Assembly (NCBI GenBank): GCA_945877365.1 | Contig: CAMCRV010000016.1 | Location: 1-54,454 of the forward strand | Reading direction: 5' to 3' | From: an uncultured Clostridia bacterium | GTDB lineage: Bacteria; Bacillota; Clostridia; Oscillospirales; Oscillospiraceae | DNA: 54,454 nucleotides | Shown: positions 42,591 through 50,860 of the stretch, one piece after another | Numbering within the stretch: position 1 is the stretch's first letter | Layout of the letters: the number at the start of each line of letters is the position of its first letter | Program-made: the position numbers and the translations under genes | Notes under the pieces: generated by a model | Databases searched by the model: none | Told to the model about the DNA's origin: nothing | Seen by the model: only the letters and a program-made list of their open reading frames with translations

Positions 42591-43784
42591 ATGAATCTGT
42601 ATCAGGAAGCCCTTGGCATCAAGGACGAAATCGTGGAAAACCGCAAGCATTTCCACCGCAACCCCGAGCTGGGTCTGAGCCTGCCCCAGACCGCAGCCTA
42701 TGTGGAAGAGAAGCTCCGGGAAATGGGCTATGAGCCCCAGCGCGTGGGGGAAAGCGGCGTTGTGGCCACCGTAGGCAAGGCTGGAGGCAAATGCTTCCTG
42801 ATCCGTGCCGACATGGACGCTCTGCCCGTGGAGGAGAAGGCCGATGTGGACTTCAAGTCCACCAACGGCTGTATGCACGCCTGCGGCCACGACTGCCACA
42901 CCGCCAACCTGCTGGGCGCCGCCAGGCTGCTGAAGGCACACGAAAATGAGCTGGAGGGCATGGTGAAGCTGATGTTCCAGCCCGCCGAGGAGACCATGGA
43001 GGGCGCCAAGATGATGGTGGAGGCCGGCGTTCTGGAGAATCCCCATGTGGATGCCGCCATGGGTATCCATGTCTTCACCAGCCTGCCCATGCCCATCGGC
43101 ACCGTGCTGATGCCCGGCTCCAAGTCCAAGTTCGCCGCCGTAGACTGGTTCACCATCCGCATCACCGGCAAGGGCTGCCACGGCGCACAGCCCAACAACG
43201 GTGTTGACCCCCTGAATGTCATGAGCCACATCCACATCGCCCTGCAGGCGCTCAACGCCCGGGAGCTGGATCCCACCGACAATCTGGTGCTCACCATCGG
43301 CCAGATGCACGGCGGCAGCACCTCCAATGTTCTGCCTCAGGAGGCCATGATGTCCGGCACCATCCGCACCATGAAGAACGAGACCCGCGCCACCGTCAAG
43401 GCCCGTATGGAGGCTATTGTCTCCACCATTGCCGCCGCCTTCCGGGCTGAGGCCCATGTGGAGTGGGGCGCAGGCGGCCCTGTGCTGTTCCACGACAAGG
43501 AGCTGTACAAGGATGTCAAGCGTTACCTCACCGCTGTAGAGGGTCTGCCCGTTCTGGACTTCGACGATGTGGGCGGCGACTTCTCCAGCATGGGCTCCGA
43601 GGACTTCGCCTATGTGGCCAACGAGGTTCCCAGCGTGTTCCTGGCCGTAGCCGCCGGTGATCCCGAGCACGGCTACTGCTATCCCCAGCACCATCCCATG
43701 GCCAGATTCCATGAGGATGCCCTGCCCTGCGGCGCAGCTGCCTACGCTCAGGTGGCTATGCAGTGGCTCAGCGAGCACAAGTAA
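42591..43784 (+). CDS. M20D amidohydrolase (hippurate hydrolase/N-acyl-amino-acid hydrolase type)
   Basis: 397 residues, the standard M20D length. Motifs in order: RKHFHRNPELGL (about 18-29), RADMDALPVEEK (about 73-84), HACGHDCHTANLLGAA (about 95-110) with the metal-ligand Cys-Gly-His, FQPAEETMEGAKMM (about 128-141) with the base Glu, GIHVFTSLPMPIG and GGDFSSMGSEDF. These enzymes free an amino acid from an N-acyl or N-benzoyl conjugate. It is a different subfamily from the other M20 gene nearby, so the cluster may handle more than one amide or two steps. Confidence 0.9.
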   Translation: MNLYQEALGIKDEIVENRKHFHRNPELGLSLPQTAAYVEEKLREMGYEPQRVGESGVVATVGKAGGKCFLIRADMDALPVEEKADVDFKSTNGCMHACGHDCHTANLLGAARLLKAHENELEGMVKLMFQPAEETMEGAKMMVEAGVLENPHVDAAMGIHVFTSLPMPIGTVLMPGSKSKFAAVDWFTIRITGKGCHGAQPNNGVDPLNVMSHIHIALQALNARELDPTDNLVLTIGQMHGGSTSNVLPQEAMMSGTIRTMKNETRATVKARMEAIVSTIAAAFRAEAHVEWGAGGPVLFHDKELYKDVKRYLTAVEGLPVLDFDDVGGDFSSMGSEDFAYVANEVPSVFLAVAAGDPEHGYCYPQHHPMARFHEDALPCGAAAYAQVAMQWLSEHK

Positions 43785-43797
43785 GCTATCCGCCAGT

Positions 43798-43832
43798 ACC
43801 GGAAGGGGTTCGTCCCCTTCCGGTAATTTTTG
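43798..43832 (+). terminator. Terminator after the second amidohydrolase
   Basis: An 11-bp stem ACCGGAAGGGG/CCCCTTCCGGT around a 5-nt loop, followed by AATTTTT. Confidence 0.92.
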
Positions 43833-43889
43833 GGTATCCCCCCTGCTCGGTTCCAGTTCATCGAATATTTGTACAATTTTCTCCTCTTA

Positions 43890-43917
43890 TTTTTGTTGAT
43901 TTCGATACTTATATTAT
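43890..43917 (+). promoter_or_regulatory. Possible promoter of the ABC transporter operon
   Basis: TTTTTG (43890-43895), 16 nt, TATTAT (43912-43917) in a strongly AT-rich 120-bp tract. Only a moderate match; the leader would be about 150 nt with no known riboswitch seen. Confidence 0.35.
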
Positions 43918-44074
43918 CTTTATCTATAAGTAAGCATTTATTTATTTGCATTTTCAATTACACCTCTAGGTCAATGTGTGCTATATTGGGCTCAGGGCGA
44001 ATGGCATTTTTGGTCGTTATGCCCTATGCTTATTCAAAGCATATCAAACTAACCAGAAACGGAAGGAAAGTATC

Positions 44075-45169
44075 ATGAAAAAGTCTATGAAACTGCTGCG
44101 CAGTGTTCTGGCTGCTGCCCTGTGCCTGCTGATGCTGGCCGGCTGCGGCGGTGCTGCCCAGCCCGCTGCCACCGAGGCTCCCGCTGCCACCGAAGCACCT
44201 GCTCCCGCTGCAACTGAGGCTGCCGCTCCCGCTGAGAAGGCTCCCGCCGATTACACCGGCAATCTGGTGGTCTACTCTCCCCATGATCCCAGCCCTCTGG
44301 AGGCCGGCATCTCCATGTTCCGGGAAGCATACCCCAACATCAATGTGGAGTTCATCAATGTCCCCACCGGCGAGTGCATCCAGAGAATCGCTGCTGAGGC
44401 TGAGAATCCCCAGGGCGATGTGCTGTGGGGCGGCGGCGCCGACACCCTGGCCGGCTACCCCGACCTGTTCCAGCCCTTCGTCTCCGTTCACGATGATGTC
44501 ATCGCCGACGCTTACAAGGATGCCAACGACCTGTGGATCGGTGAATCCCCCCTGCCCATGTGCTTCATCTACAACAAGACCCTCATCGCTGAGGAAGATG
44601 TCCCCACCACCTGGGAAGGCCTGACCGATCCCGCCCTGAAGGGCAAGATCGCCTACGCCAACCCCGCCAAGTCCGGCTCCGCCTACACCCAGCTGTGCAC
44701 CATGCTGTTCAGCCAGCCCACTCTGGACGAGGGCTGGGCTCTGGTGGACAAGTTCATCGACAATCTGGACGGCAAGCTGCAGGACAGCTCCTCCGGCTGC
44801 CACAAGCTGGTGGCCTCCGGCGAGTATGTGCTGGGCGTGACGCTGGAGAAGTCTGCTGTGCTGTACGCAGATAACCCCGACATCGGCTTTGTCTACCCCG
44901 AGAAGAACTCCGCCGTTCCCGACGGTGTCTCCCTGATCAAGAACTGCCCCAACCAGGAGAACGCTGAGCTGTTTATCAACTTCGTTCTGGGTCTGGAGTG
45001 CCAGAAGGATCAGAATGTCAACTGGAAGCGCCGTCCCGTCCGTTCCGACCTGGCTCCCGAGGGTCTGTGCGCTCTGAGCGAGCTGGATCTGGGCGACTAC
45101 GACTTTGCCTACGCCGCCACTGAGAAGGCAAATGTCATCGAAAAGTGGAACGACCTGACCGTCGGCTAA
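44075..45169 (+). CDS. ABC transporter solute-binding lipoprotein (Fe3+/hexose-phosphate/phosphonate type)
   Basis: 364 residues from the ATG at 44075 (AAGGAAAG upstream). Lipobox LMLAGC is followed by an Ala/Pro/Glu-rich linker of about 45 residues, then a family 1/8 binding domain starting GNLVVYSPHDPSPLEAGI, with GDVLWGGGADTLAGYP and GYDFAYAAT-like parts. The look is that of AfuA/FbpA/PhnS proteins. Without the conserved iron-binding Tyr pair being evident, an organic phosphate is as likely a ligand as iron. ATPase and permease genes follow after a 130-nt gap with a hairpin. Confidence 0.87.
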   Translation: MKKSMKLLRSVLAAALCLLMLAGCGGAAQPAATEAPAATEAPAPAATEAAAPAEKAPADYTGNLVVYSPHDPSPLEAGISMFREAYPNINVEFINVPTGECIQRIAAEAENPQGDVLWGGGADTLAGYPDLFQPFVSVHDDVIADAYKDANDLWIGESPLPMCFIYNKTLIAEEDVPTTWEGLTDPALKGKIAYANPAKSGSAYTQLCTMLFSQPTLDEGWALVDKFIDNLDGKLQDSSSGCHKLVASGEYVLGVTLEKSAVLYADNPDIGFVYPEKNSAVPDGVSLIKNCPNQENAELFINFVLGLECQKDQNVNWKRRPVRSDLAPEGLCALSELDLGDYDFAYAATEKANVIEKWNDLTVG

Positions 45170-45185
45170 TCCATAAACAATTCGG

Positions 45186-45211
45186 TAGGGAGTCCTGAAA
45201 GGGACTCCCTA
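45186..45211 (+). terminator. Hairpin attenuator between binding-protein and ATPase genes
   Basis: A 10-bp stem TAGGGAGTCC/GGACTCCCTA with a 6-nt loop and no T-run. Such hairpins often give more of the binding protein than of the membrane parts. Confidence 0.65.
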
Positions 45212-45299
45212 TTCCGGGTTTTCCCGTTCTCAAGGCTGAAACAGGCTGCCCGGCAGGACAGTCTGTTTGAGTCTTTAGAAACACGAGGAGAGATAAACT

Positions 45300-46361
45300 A
45301 TGAGCAATGAAGTCATCATCCGGGACGCGGTGAAACGCTACGGCGACTTTACCGCCCTGAACGGGGTTTCTCTGAACATCAAGGAGGGGGAATTTTTCAC
45401 CCTGCTGGGTCCCTCCGGCTGCGGCAAAACCACTCTGCTGCGTATGATCGCAGGCTTCAACTCCATTGAAGGCGGCGATTTTTACTTCGGTGAAAAGCGC
45501 ATCAACGATGTGCCTGCCCACAAGCGGGACATCGGCATGGTGTTCCAGAACTACGCCATCTTCCCCCACCTGACGGTGAAGGAAAATGTGGCCTACGGCC
45601 TGAAGGCCAGAAAGGTGGGCAAGCAGGAGATGGAAACAAGGGTTTCCGAGGCTCTGGAGCTGGTGCAGATCTCCCATCTGGCCGACCGCAAGCCCAACGA
45701 GCTGTCCGGCGGTCAGCAGCAGCGTGTGGCGCTGGCCCGTGCCTTCGTCATTGAGCCCAGCGTGCTGCTGATGGACGAGCCTCTGTCCAATCTGGATGCC
45801 AAGCTCCGGGTTCAGATGCGCACCGTCATCAAGAAGCTCCAGCGGCGTCTGGGCATCACCACCATCTATGTCACCCACGATCAGGAGGAGGCTCTGGCCA
45901 TCTCAGACCGGATTGCCGTTATGAAGGATGGCAACATCATGCAGATCGGCACCCCCAACGAGATCTACGCCAAGCCTCAGAACCCCTTTGTGGCAGGCTT
46001 CATCGGCGTCAGCAACTTCCTGGACTGCGAGGTTCGGGACGGCCGCACCGTGGTTCAGGATGAGATCACCGTGGATATTCCTCTGCGTAAGGCCTTCTCC
46101 GGCAAGGCCAAGCTCTCCGCCCGGCCTGAGCAGCTGTTCTTCAGTGAGCAGGGTATGCCCGGCAAGGTGCTGTTCTCCACCTTCCTCGGGGACTTCATCG
46201 AGTATGAGGTGGAGCTGGACAACGGTCAGAGCCTGATTGTCAACGAATATACCAAGGACGCTTCCGAGGTGCACCCCGACGGCGCACAGGTATTTTTGCG
46301 CTTTGACCCCAACCGGGTCAGCCTGTATGAGGCAGAAACCGGGGAGGTGCTCTCCAAGTGA
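45300..46361 (+). CDS. ABC transporter ATPase (AfuC/FbpC/PotA type)
   Basis: 353 residues. The ATPase domain (about 1-235) has Walker A GPSGCGKTT, Q-loop VFQNYAIFPHLTV, signature LSGGQQQRVALARA and Walker B VLLMDEPLSNLDAK. A TOBE domain follows (about 275-350). It powers import by the permease downstream and the binding protein upstream. The ATG at 45300 has GAGGAG upstream; the stop overlaps the permease start by 4 nt. Confidence 0.93.
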   Translation: MSNEVIIRDAVKRYGDFTALNGVSLNIKEGEFFTLLGPSGCGKTTLLRMIAGFNSIEGGDFYFGEKRINDVPAHKRDIGMVFQNYAIFPHLTVKENVAYGLKARKVGKQEMETRVSEALELVQISHLADRKPNELSGGQQQRVALARAFVIEPSVLLMDEPLSNLDAKLRVQMRTVIKKLQRRLGITTIYVTHDQEEALAISDRIAVMKDGNIMQIGTPNEIYAKPQNPFVAGFIGVSNFLDCEVRDGRTVVQDEITVDIPLRKAFSGKAKLSARPEQLFFSEQGMPGKVLFSTFLGDFIEYEVELDNGQSLIVNEYTKDASEVHPDGAQVFLRFDPNRVSLYEAETGEVLSK

Positions 46362-48019
46362 AGCAGAGACTCGGTCAAAAGTGGAGGCCGGATTTCTGGT
46401 TCTGGGTCAAGTTTCTGGTCATCGCCTCCATGTGTCTTTTCATCGTCTACCCCTTCTACAACATCATCACCAAGAGTATCTTCTCCGATAAGGTAGAGGG
46501 TGTGACCCTGTACAACTTCATTCGCTTCTTCTCCAAGCCCTACTATTACCAGCCCCTGATCCGCTCGCTGGTGGTTTGCTCCGTCACGGTGCTGACCTCC
46601 ACCCTGATTGGCGTGCCCATCGCCTATGTGATGACCCGTTACAATGTGCCGGGCAAAACTCTGGTACATATTCTCATCATCATGAGCCTTATGAGCCCCC
46701 CCTTCATCGGTGCCTACTCCTGGATCATTCTGGCCGGCCGTAACGGCATTGTGGCCAAGATGTTCACCGCCCTGGGGCTGGAGGCTCCCACCATCTATGG
46801 CAAAGGCGGCATCATCTTCGTCTTTACCATGCACCTGTTCCCCTATGTCTACCTGTACACCTCCGGCGCCATGAACTCCATCGACTCCTCTCTGGAGGAG
46901 GCCGCCGAGAATCTGGGCATGAGCAAGCTGAAGCGGATCTGGACAGTCACCCTGCCGGTGATCCTGCCCTCCATTCTTGCCGGCTGCGTCATGGTGTTCA
47001 TGACCTGTCTGGCAGACTTCGGCACCCCCATGCTGCTGGGCGAGGGCTATACCGTCCTGCCGGTGCTGGTGTACAACGAGTATATGTCCGAAAGCGCCAC
47101 CAACCCCTACATGGCTTCCGCCCTGTCGGTGGTGATCGTCACCTGTTCTCTGGCCATTCTGCTGTTCCAGAAGATGGTCATCGACAAGCGCAACTACATG
47201 ATGAGCTCCCTGCGGCCCCCTCAGGAGACAAAGCTCCGGGGTCTGCGGCGGTTCCTTGTTTCCTTGCCCATCTATCTGGTGGTTTTTGTGGCCTTCCTGC
47301 CCCAGATCGTTGTGATCTGCCAGAGCTTCGTGGAGCGCAGCTTCTCCGGCGTGGTGAAGGGCATCAACCTGAAGAACTATCAGATCATCAGCGCCCGTCT
47401 GGCCACCAACATCCGCAACACCTATGTTTTCTCCCTGATTGCCATCGCATTCATCATTGTGGTGGGCATTCTGGTGTCCTACATTCTGGTGCGGAAGAAG
47501 GGCAAGATCGCAACCCTCATCGACACACTGGTGATGTTCCCCTATGTCATCCCCGGCTCCGTTCTGGGCATCGGCCTGATCATCGCCTTCAACCGCAAGC
47601 CTATGGTGCTGGTGGGCACCGCCTCCATTATGATCATCTCCTATGTCATCCGGAAGCTGCCCTACACCGTCCGCTCCGGAACCGCCTTCCTGTATCAGAT
47701 GGATCCCTTTATCGAGGAGGCCTCCATCAATCTGGGTGTCTCTCCCCTGAAGACTTTCTTCACCGTCACCGCCCGGATGATGCTGCCGGGTATTATGTCC
47801 GGTGCCGTCATCAGCTGGATCACCTGCATCAATGAGCTGTCCAGCTCCATCATGCTGTATTCCGGCAAGACCTCCACCATCGCCATCGCCATCTATCAGG
47901 AGGTCATGCACATGAGTGACGGCCCCGCCAGTGCACTGGCCACCATCCTCACAGTTTCCTCCATCGTGTCGCTTCTGATTGTCTTCCGTCTGACCAAGGG
48001 TAAGGTGAAAATCGTATGA
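46358..48019 (+). CDS. ABC transporter permease with two fused membrane domains (AfuB/FbpB type)
   Basis: 553 residues with about twelve membrane helices, starting with GTG at 46358 that overlaps the ATPase stop. Two BPD_transp_1 domains carry EAA-type loops: SSLEEAAENLGMSKLKRIW (about 174-192) and PFIEEASINLGVSPLKTFF (about 449-467). The fusion is typical of Fe3+, hexose-phosphate and phosphonate importers, in contrast to the two separate permeases of spermidine systems. The stop overlaps the next start as ATGA. Confidence 0.92.
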   Translation: MKQRLGQKWRPDFWFWVKFLVIASMCLFIVYPFYNIITKSIFSDKVEGVTLYNFIRFFSKPYYYQPLIRSLVVCSVTVLTSTLIGVPIAYVMTRYNVPGKTLVHILIIMSLMSPPFIGAYSWIILAGRNGIVAKMFTALGLEAPTIYGKGGIIFVFTMHLFPYVYLYTSGAMNSIDSSLEEAAENLGMSKLKRIWTVTLPVILPSILAGCVMVFMTCLADFGTPMLLGEGYTVLPVLVYNEYMSESATNPYMASALSVVIVTCSLAILLFQKMVIDKRNYMMSSLRPPQETKLRGLRRFLVSLPIYLVVFVAFLPQIVVICQSFVERSFSGVVKGINLKNYQIISARLATNIRNTYVFSLIAIAFIIVVGILVSYILVRKKGKIATLIDTLVMFPYVIPGSVLGIGLIIAFNRKPMVLVGTASIMIISYVIRKLPYTVRSGTAFLYQMDPFIEEASINLGVSPLKTFFTVTARMMLPGIMSGAVISWITCINELSSSIMLYSGKTSTIAIAIYQEVMHMSDGPASALATILTVSSIVSLLIVFRLTKGKVKIV

Positions 48020-48630
48020 TCCGCAGCATTGTTTTCGACATGGGCAATGTGCTCATCCGCTTCGACCGGGAGTATTTCATTGACCGTCTGGGGGTTTCTC
48101 CGGAGGACAAAAGCCTTCTGATGCGGGAGGTATTCCAGAGTCTGGAATGGGCCAGAATGGATCGTGGCTCCCTGACGGACGAGGAAGCCGGAGAAAGTGT
48201 CTGCTCCCGTCTGCCTGTGCGGCTGCATGATGCCGCGAAAAAGCTGGTTTCCATGTGGGATCGCCCCATTCTCCCCATCCCCGGGATGGAGGAACTGATC
48301 CGGGAGCTGAAGCAGAGGGGCTACGGCATCTATCTGCTGAGCAACGCCAGCCTGCGCCAGCATTTCTACTGGCCCCGGGTGCCGGGAAATGAGCTGTTTG
48401 ACGGCACCCTGATTTCCTCGGATGTGGGACTGGTAAAGCCCCAGCCGGAGATTTATCACCTGCTGCTGGAGAAGTTCTCCCTGAAGGCGGAGGAGTGCTT
48501 CTTCGTGGACGATTCCCCCATGAACATCGAAGGTGCCTACTTCTGCGGCATCCCCGGCGCCGTGTTCTTTGGAGATTCCCAGCGGCTTCGCCGGGAGCTC
48601 CGGGAAGCCGGGGTGGAGGTCTCTGCATAA
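48016..48630 (+). CDS. HAD-family phosphatase (YihX-like)
   Basis: 204 residues. Motif I is VFDMGNVLI, the form with Gly two residues after the nucleophile Asp, as in YihX-type sugar phosphatases. Motif II is LLSNAS, motif III is LVKPQPEIY, and motif IV FVDDSPMN. A helical cap lies at about 20-85. YihX acts on glucose-1-phosphate, and the family is broad. The start overlaps the permease stop, so it is the last gene of the transporter operon and may dephosphorylate the imported solute. Confidence 0.85.
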   Translation: MIRSIVFDMGNVLIRFDREYFIDRLGVSPEDKSLLMREVFQSLEWARMDRGSLTDEEAGESVCSRLPVRLHDAAKKLVSMWDRPILPIPGMEELIRELKQRGYGIYLLSNASLRQHFYWPRVPGNELFDGTLISSDVGLVKPQPEIYHLLLEKFSLKAEECFFVDDSPMNIEGAYFCGIPGAVFFGDSQRLRRELREAGVEVSA

Positions 48631-48632
48631 CC

Positions 48633-48668
48633 AAAAATCCCAGAGGTTTTTTCCTCTGGGATTTTTTC
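48633..48668 (+). terminator. Terminator of the transporter operon
   Basis: A perfect 14-bp stem AAAAATCCCAGAGG/CCTCTGGGATTTTT with a 6-nt loop and a final T-run. Confidence 0.95.
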
Positions 48669-48685
48669 TGTTGGTGAGTACTGCC

Positions 48686-48806
48686 TTGTCATTCTGAGCG
48701 TAGCGACCAGAGGGAGCGAAGTCGAAGAATCTTCGCACTTTCCCACTGCACAGCACAATACGAGTGCAAAGATCCTTCGACTCGCTGCGCTCGCTCAGGA
48801 TGACAA
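48686..48806. repeat. 121-bp intergenic inverted repeat of a third type
   Basis: TTGTCATTCTGAGCG on the left matches the inverse of CGCTCAGGATGACAA on the right with one change. The inside has further inverse matches (GTCGAAGAATCTTCG against CGAAG...). It has no ORF. It resembles REP-like repeats I know from many bacterial genomes and differs from copies 1-7. Confidence 0.75.
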
Positions 48807-48839
48807 CAAGTGTACAAATTCCAGTTTATCTCTTTTTTC

Positions 48840-49253
48840 TTAAATCAGCACCCCGTTGCAGTGATCCACCTCGTGCTGGATAATCTGCGCCGTCCAGCCG
48901 GAGAAGGTTTTCAGCCTGACCTGCAGGCCGGTGGTCTGATAGCGCACCTTGATTTTGCGGTAGCGTTTCGTTTTCCGGGGGCCGCCCAGCAGGGAAAGGC
49001 ACCCTTCCTCCGTCTCGTATTCCCCCTCTTTCTTCAAAATCTCCGGATTCAGCATCAGAAGGCAGCTGCCGCCGTCGTTCACCGCAATGATGGCCTTGCA
49101 CACGCCGATCATATTGGCCGCCATGCCCACGCAGGTTTCCCTGTGAAATTGCAGGGTGTCCAGCAGATCCTGGGCGGTTTGCAGATCCTCCCCGGTGGCC
49201 GGAGCGGCCTTCCGCCCCAGAAAAACCGGGTCGTGGTTCAATTCCCGTACCAT
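48840..49253 (-). CDS. Peptide deformylase-like protein with altered motif 1
   Basis: 137 residues from the ATG at 49253 (AAGGAGG 7 nt upstream). EGCLS (83-87) and QHEVDH (126-131) hold the metal-ligand Cys and the two His plus the catalytic Glu of deformylases. Motif 1, normally GxGxAAxQ, reads CVGMAANM, losing the first Gly and the Gln that stabilises the transition state. Similar short proteins in Clostridia are annotated as deformylases. It could be a weaker or differently targeted enzyme rather than the housekeeping Def. Single gene with its own promoter. Confidence 0.8.
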   Translation of the reverse strand: MVRELNHDPVFLGRKAAPATGEDLQTAQDLLDTLQFHRETCVGMAANMIGVCKAIIAVNDGGSCLLMLNPEILKKEGEYETEEGCLSLLGGPRKTKRYRKIKVRYQTTGLQVRLKTFSGWTAQIIQHEVDHCNGVLI

Positions 49254-49274
49254 AAAATTCCCTCCTTTTTTACC

Positions 49275-49303
49275 AGCATACCACAACCCGGGAAAAAAGT
49301 CTA
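49275..49303 (-). promoter_or_regulatory. Promoter of the deformylase-like gene
   Basis: Minus-strand TAGACT (49298-49303) and TATGCT (49275-49280) with a 17-nt spacer. Confidence 0.6.
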
Positions 49304-49317
49304 TGCACAGAAAATAC

Positions 49318-49346
49318 TTGCATTTTTCCCAGTTTCATAGTATTCT
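49318..49346 (+). promoter_or_regulatory. Promoter of the YgjP-like metallopeptidase gene
   Basis: TTGCAT (49318-49323) and TATTCT (49341-49346) with a 17-nt spacer, divergent from the previous promoter. Confidence 0.6.
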
Positions 49347-49366
49347 GATAGGAAAGGAGGTGCCCC

Positions 49367-49903
49367 ATGGACTATCAGCTGATCCGCTCCCAGCGGAAGA
49401 CCCTATCTCTGGAAATTCGCCCCGACGGCAGTCTTTTGGTACGCGCCCCTGCGCGGATGCCGAAGCGGGAGATTGACACCTTTCTTCTGCGCAAGGCAGA
49501 CTGGATTGAAAAGCATCTGCCCAAGGCGCCGCCGCTGCCGGCCTTCACACCGGCGGAGATTGCACAATTCGCCCAGGAAACCGCCAATCTCCTGCCGGAA
49601 AAGGTTTCTCATTACGCCGCCGCGTTGGGGGTCAGCTACGGCCGCATCACCGTCCGCTGCCAGAAAACCCGCTGGGGCAGCTGCAGCAGCCGGGGCAACC
49701 TCAGCTTTCACTGCCTGCTGAGCCGGATGCCGGAGGATGTATTGGACTATGTGGTGGTGCACGAGCTGTGCCACCGGAAACACATGAACCACAGTGCCGC
49801 CTTCTGGGGAGAGGTTGCGGCAATTCTCCCGGATTACAAGGCCAGCCGGGACTGGCTGAAAAACCAAGGCACCGCCCTTTTGAGCCGGGTGATATCCCCA
49901 TAA
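49367..49903 (+). CDS. YgjP-like zinc metallopeptidase (DUF45/M48 family)
   Basis: 178 residues. The zinc motif is VVVHELCHRKHMNHSAAFW (about 125-143), with HExxH and a third His downstream. QKTRWGSCSSRGNLSFHCLL (about 102-121) is the other family hallmark. Members are cytoplasmic and of unknown substrate. The ATG at 49367 has AAAGGAGG 6 nt upstream. The metF promoter begins just after its stop, so it is probably a single-gene unit. Confidence 0.87.
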   Translation: MDYQLIRSQRKTLSLEIRPDGSLLVRAPARMPKREIDTFLLRKADWIEKHLPKAPPLPAFTPAEIAQFAQETANLLPEKVSHYAAALGVSYGRITVRCQKTRWGSCSSRGNLSFHCLLSRMPEDVLDYVVVHELCHRKHMNHSAAFWGEVAAILPDYKASRDWLKNQGTALLSRVISP

Positions 49904-49915
49904 TCCACAGTCTTC

Positions 49916-49944
49916 TTTACATTTTCAACAGAACATGATAAAAT
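49916..49944 (+). promoter_or_regulatory. Promoter of the metF-metH operon
   Basis: TTTACA (49916-49921) and TAAAAT (49939-49944) with a 17-nt spacer. The leader is only about 30 nt, leaving no room for a SAM or cobalamin riboswitch. Confidence 0.75.
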
Positions 49945-49981
49945 ACCACGAAATTCCAAATAAAGACGAAGGAGCAAATCT

Positions 49982-50860
49982 ATGAGATTGGATACCTTGT
50001 TTCAGCAGAACAAGCTGACCCTCTCCTTTGAGGTCTTCCCGCCCAAAACCGACACCGCACTGGAAAAGGTGAAGCACGCCACGGAGGCTGTTGCCCGGCT
50101 GCACCCCTCCTTCATGAGCGTCACCTACGGCGCCGGCGGCGGCACCAGCCAGTACACCCTGGAGATTGCCAGGAATATCGAGGAAAACTACGGCGTACCT
50201 ACCCTGGCGCATCTGACCTGCGTCTCCTCCACCCGGGAGACGGTGCGCGCCCAGATCGAACTTCTGAAAGCGGCCGGGATTGAGAATGTCATGGCTCTCC
50301 GGGGCGATTTGCCGGAGGAAATGAAGGGCAGCGACCGCAGCCACTGGGACTACCGCCACGCCACCCAGCTGATCCGGGAGCTGAAGGAAAGCGGCGCGGA
50401 CTTTTGCATCGGCGGCGCCTGCTACCCGGAAATTCACCCGGAAAGCCCCAATCAGGCGGAGGATATCCGCTTTTTGAAGGAAAAGGTAGATGCCGGCTGC
50501 TCCTTCCTCACCACCCAGATGTTCTTTGACAACAATCTGCTGTACAATTTCCTGTACAAAATCCGGGAGGCCGGAATCTCCGTGCCGGTGGTGGCAGGCA
50601 TTATGCCCATCACCAACGCCAATCAGGTGGAGAGAGCTATCAAGCTCTCCGGCTCCTTCATGCCCCAGCGGTTCAAGGCGCTGGTGGACAAGTTCGGCCA
50701 TAACCCCGAGGCCATGAAGCAGGCGGGTATCGCCTACGCCACCGACCAGATCATCGACCTGTACGCCAATGGCGTCAATCATATCCATGTCTACTCCATG
50801 AACAAGCCCGATGTTGCCGAAAAAATTCAGAGCAACCTGTCGGCCATCATCCACAGATGA
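49982..50860 (+). CDS. metF: Methylenetetrahydrofolate reductase
   Basis: 292 residues, the length of bacterial MetF. FEVFPPKTDTALEK (about 16-29) holds the catalytic Glu, and SVTYGAGGGTSQYTLE, MALRGDLPEE, ACYPEIHPESPN and GAGCSFLTTQMFFDN-like motifs follow through the TIM barrel. It reduces 5,10-methylene-THF to 5-methyl-THF using FAD. The ATG at 49982 has AAGGAG upstream. The stop overlaps the next gene as ATGA, giving a coupled metF-activation-metH operon for methionine synthesis. Confidence 0.95.
   Translation: MRLDTLFQQNKLTLSFEVFPPKTDTALEKVKHATEAVARLHPSFMSVTYGAGGGTSQYTLEIARNIEENYGVPTLAHLTCVSSTRETVRAQIELLKAAGIENVMALRGDLPEEMKGSDRSHWDYRHATQLIRELKESGADFCIGGACYPEIHPESPNQAEDIRFLKEKVDAGCSFLTTQMFFDNNLLYNFLYKIREAGISVPVVAGIMPITNANQVERAIKLSGSFMPQRFKALVDKFGHNPEAMKQAGIAYATDQIIDLYANGVNHIHVYSMNKPDVAEKIQSNLSAIIHR

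Noticed and set aside
44075..48019. Spermidine/putrescine (Pot) transporter
   Set aside because: The permease is one fused protein with two membrane domains, unlike PotB and PotC, and the binding protein looks AfuA/FbpA-like.
49904..49981. SAM or cobalamin riboswitch upstream of metF
   Set aside because: The whole gap is 78 nt, and the promoter leaves a leader of about 30 nt, too short for either.
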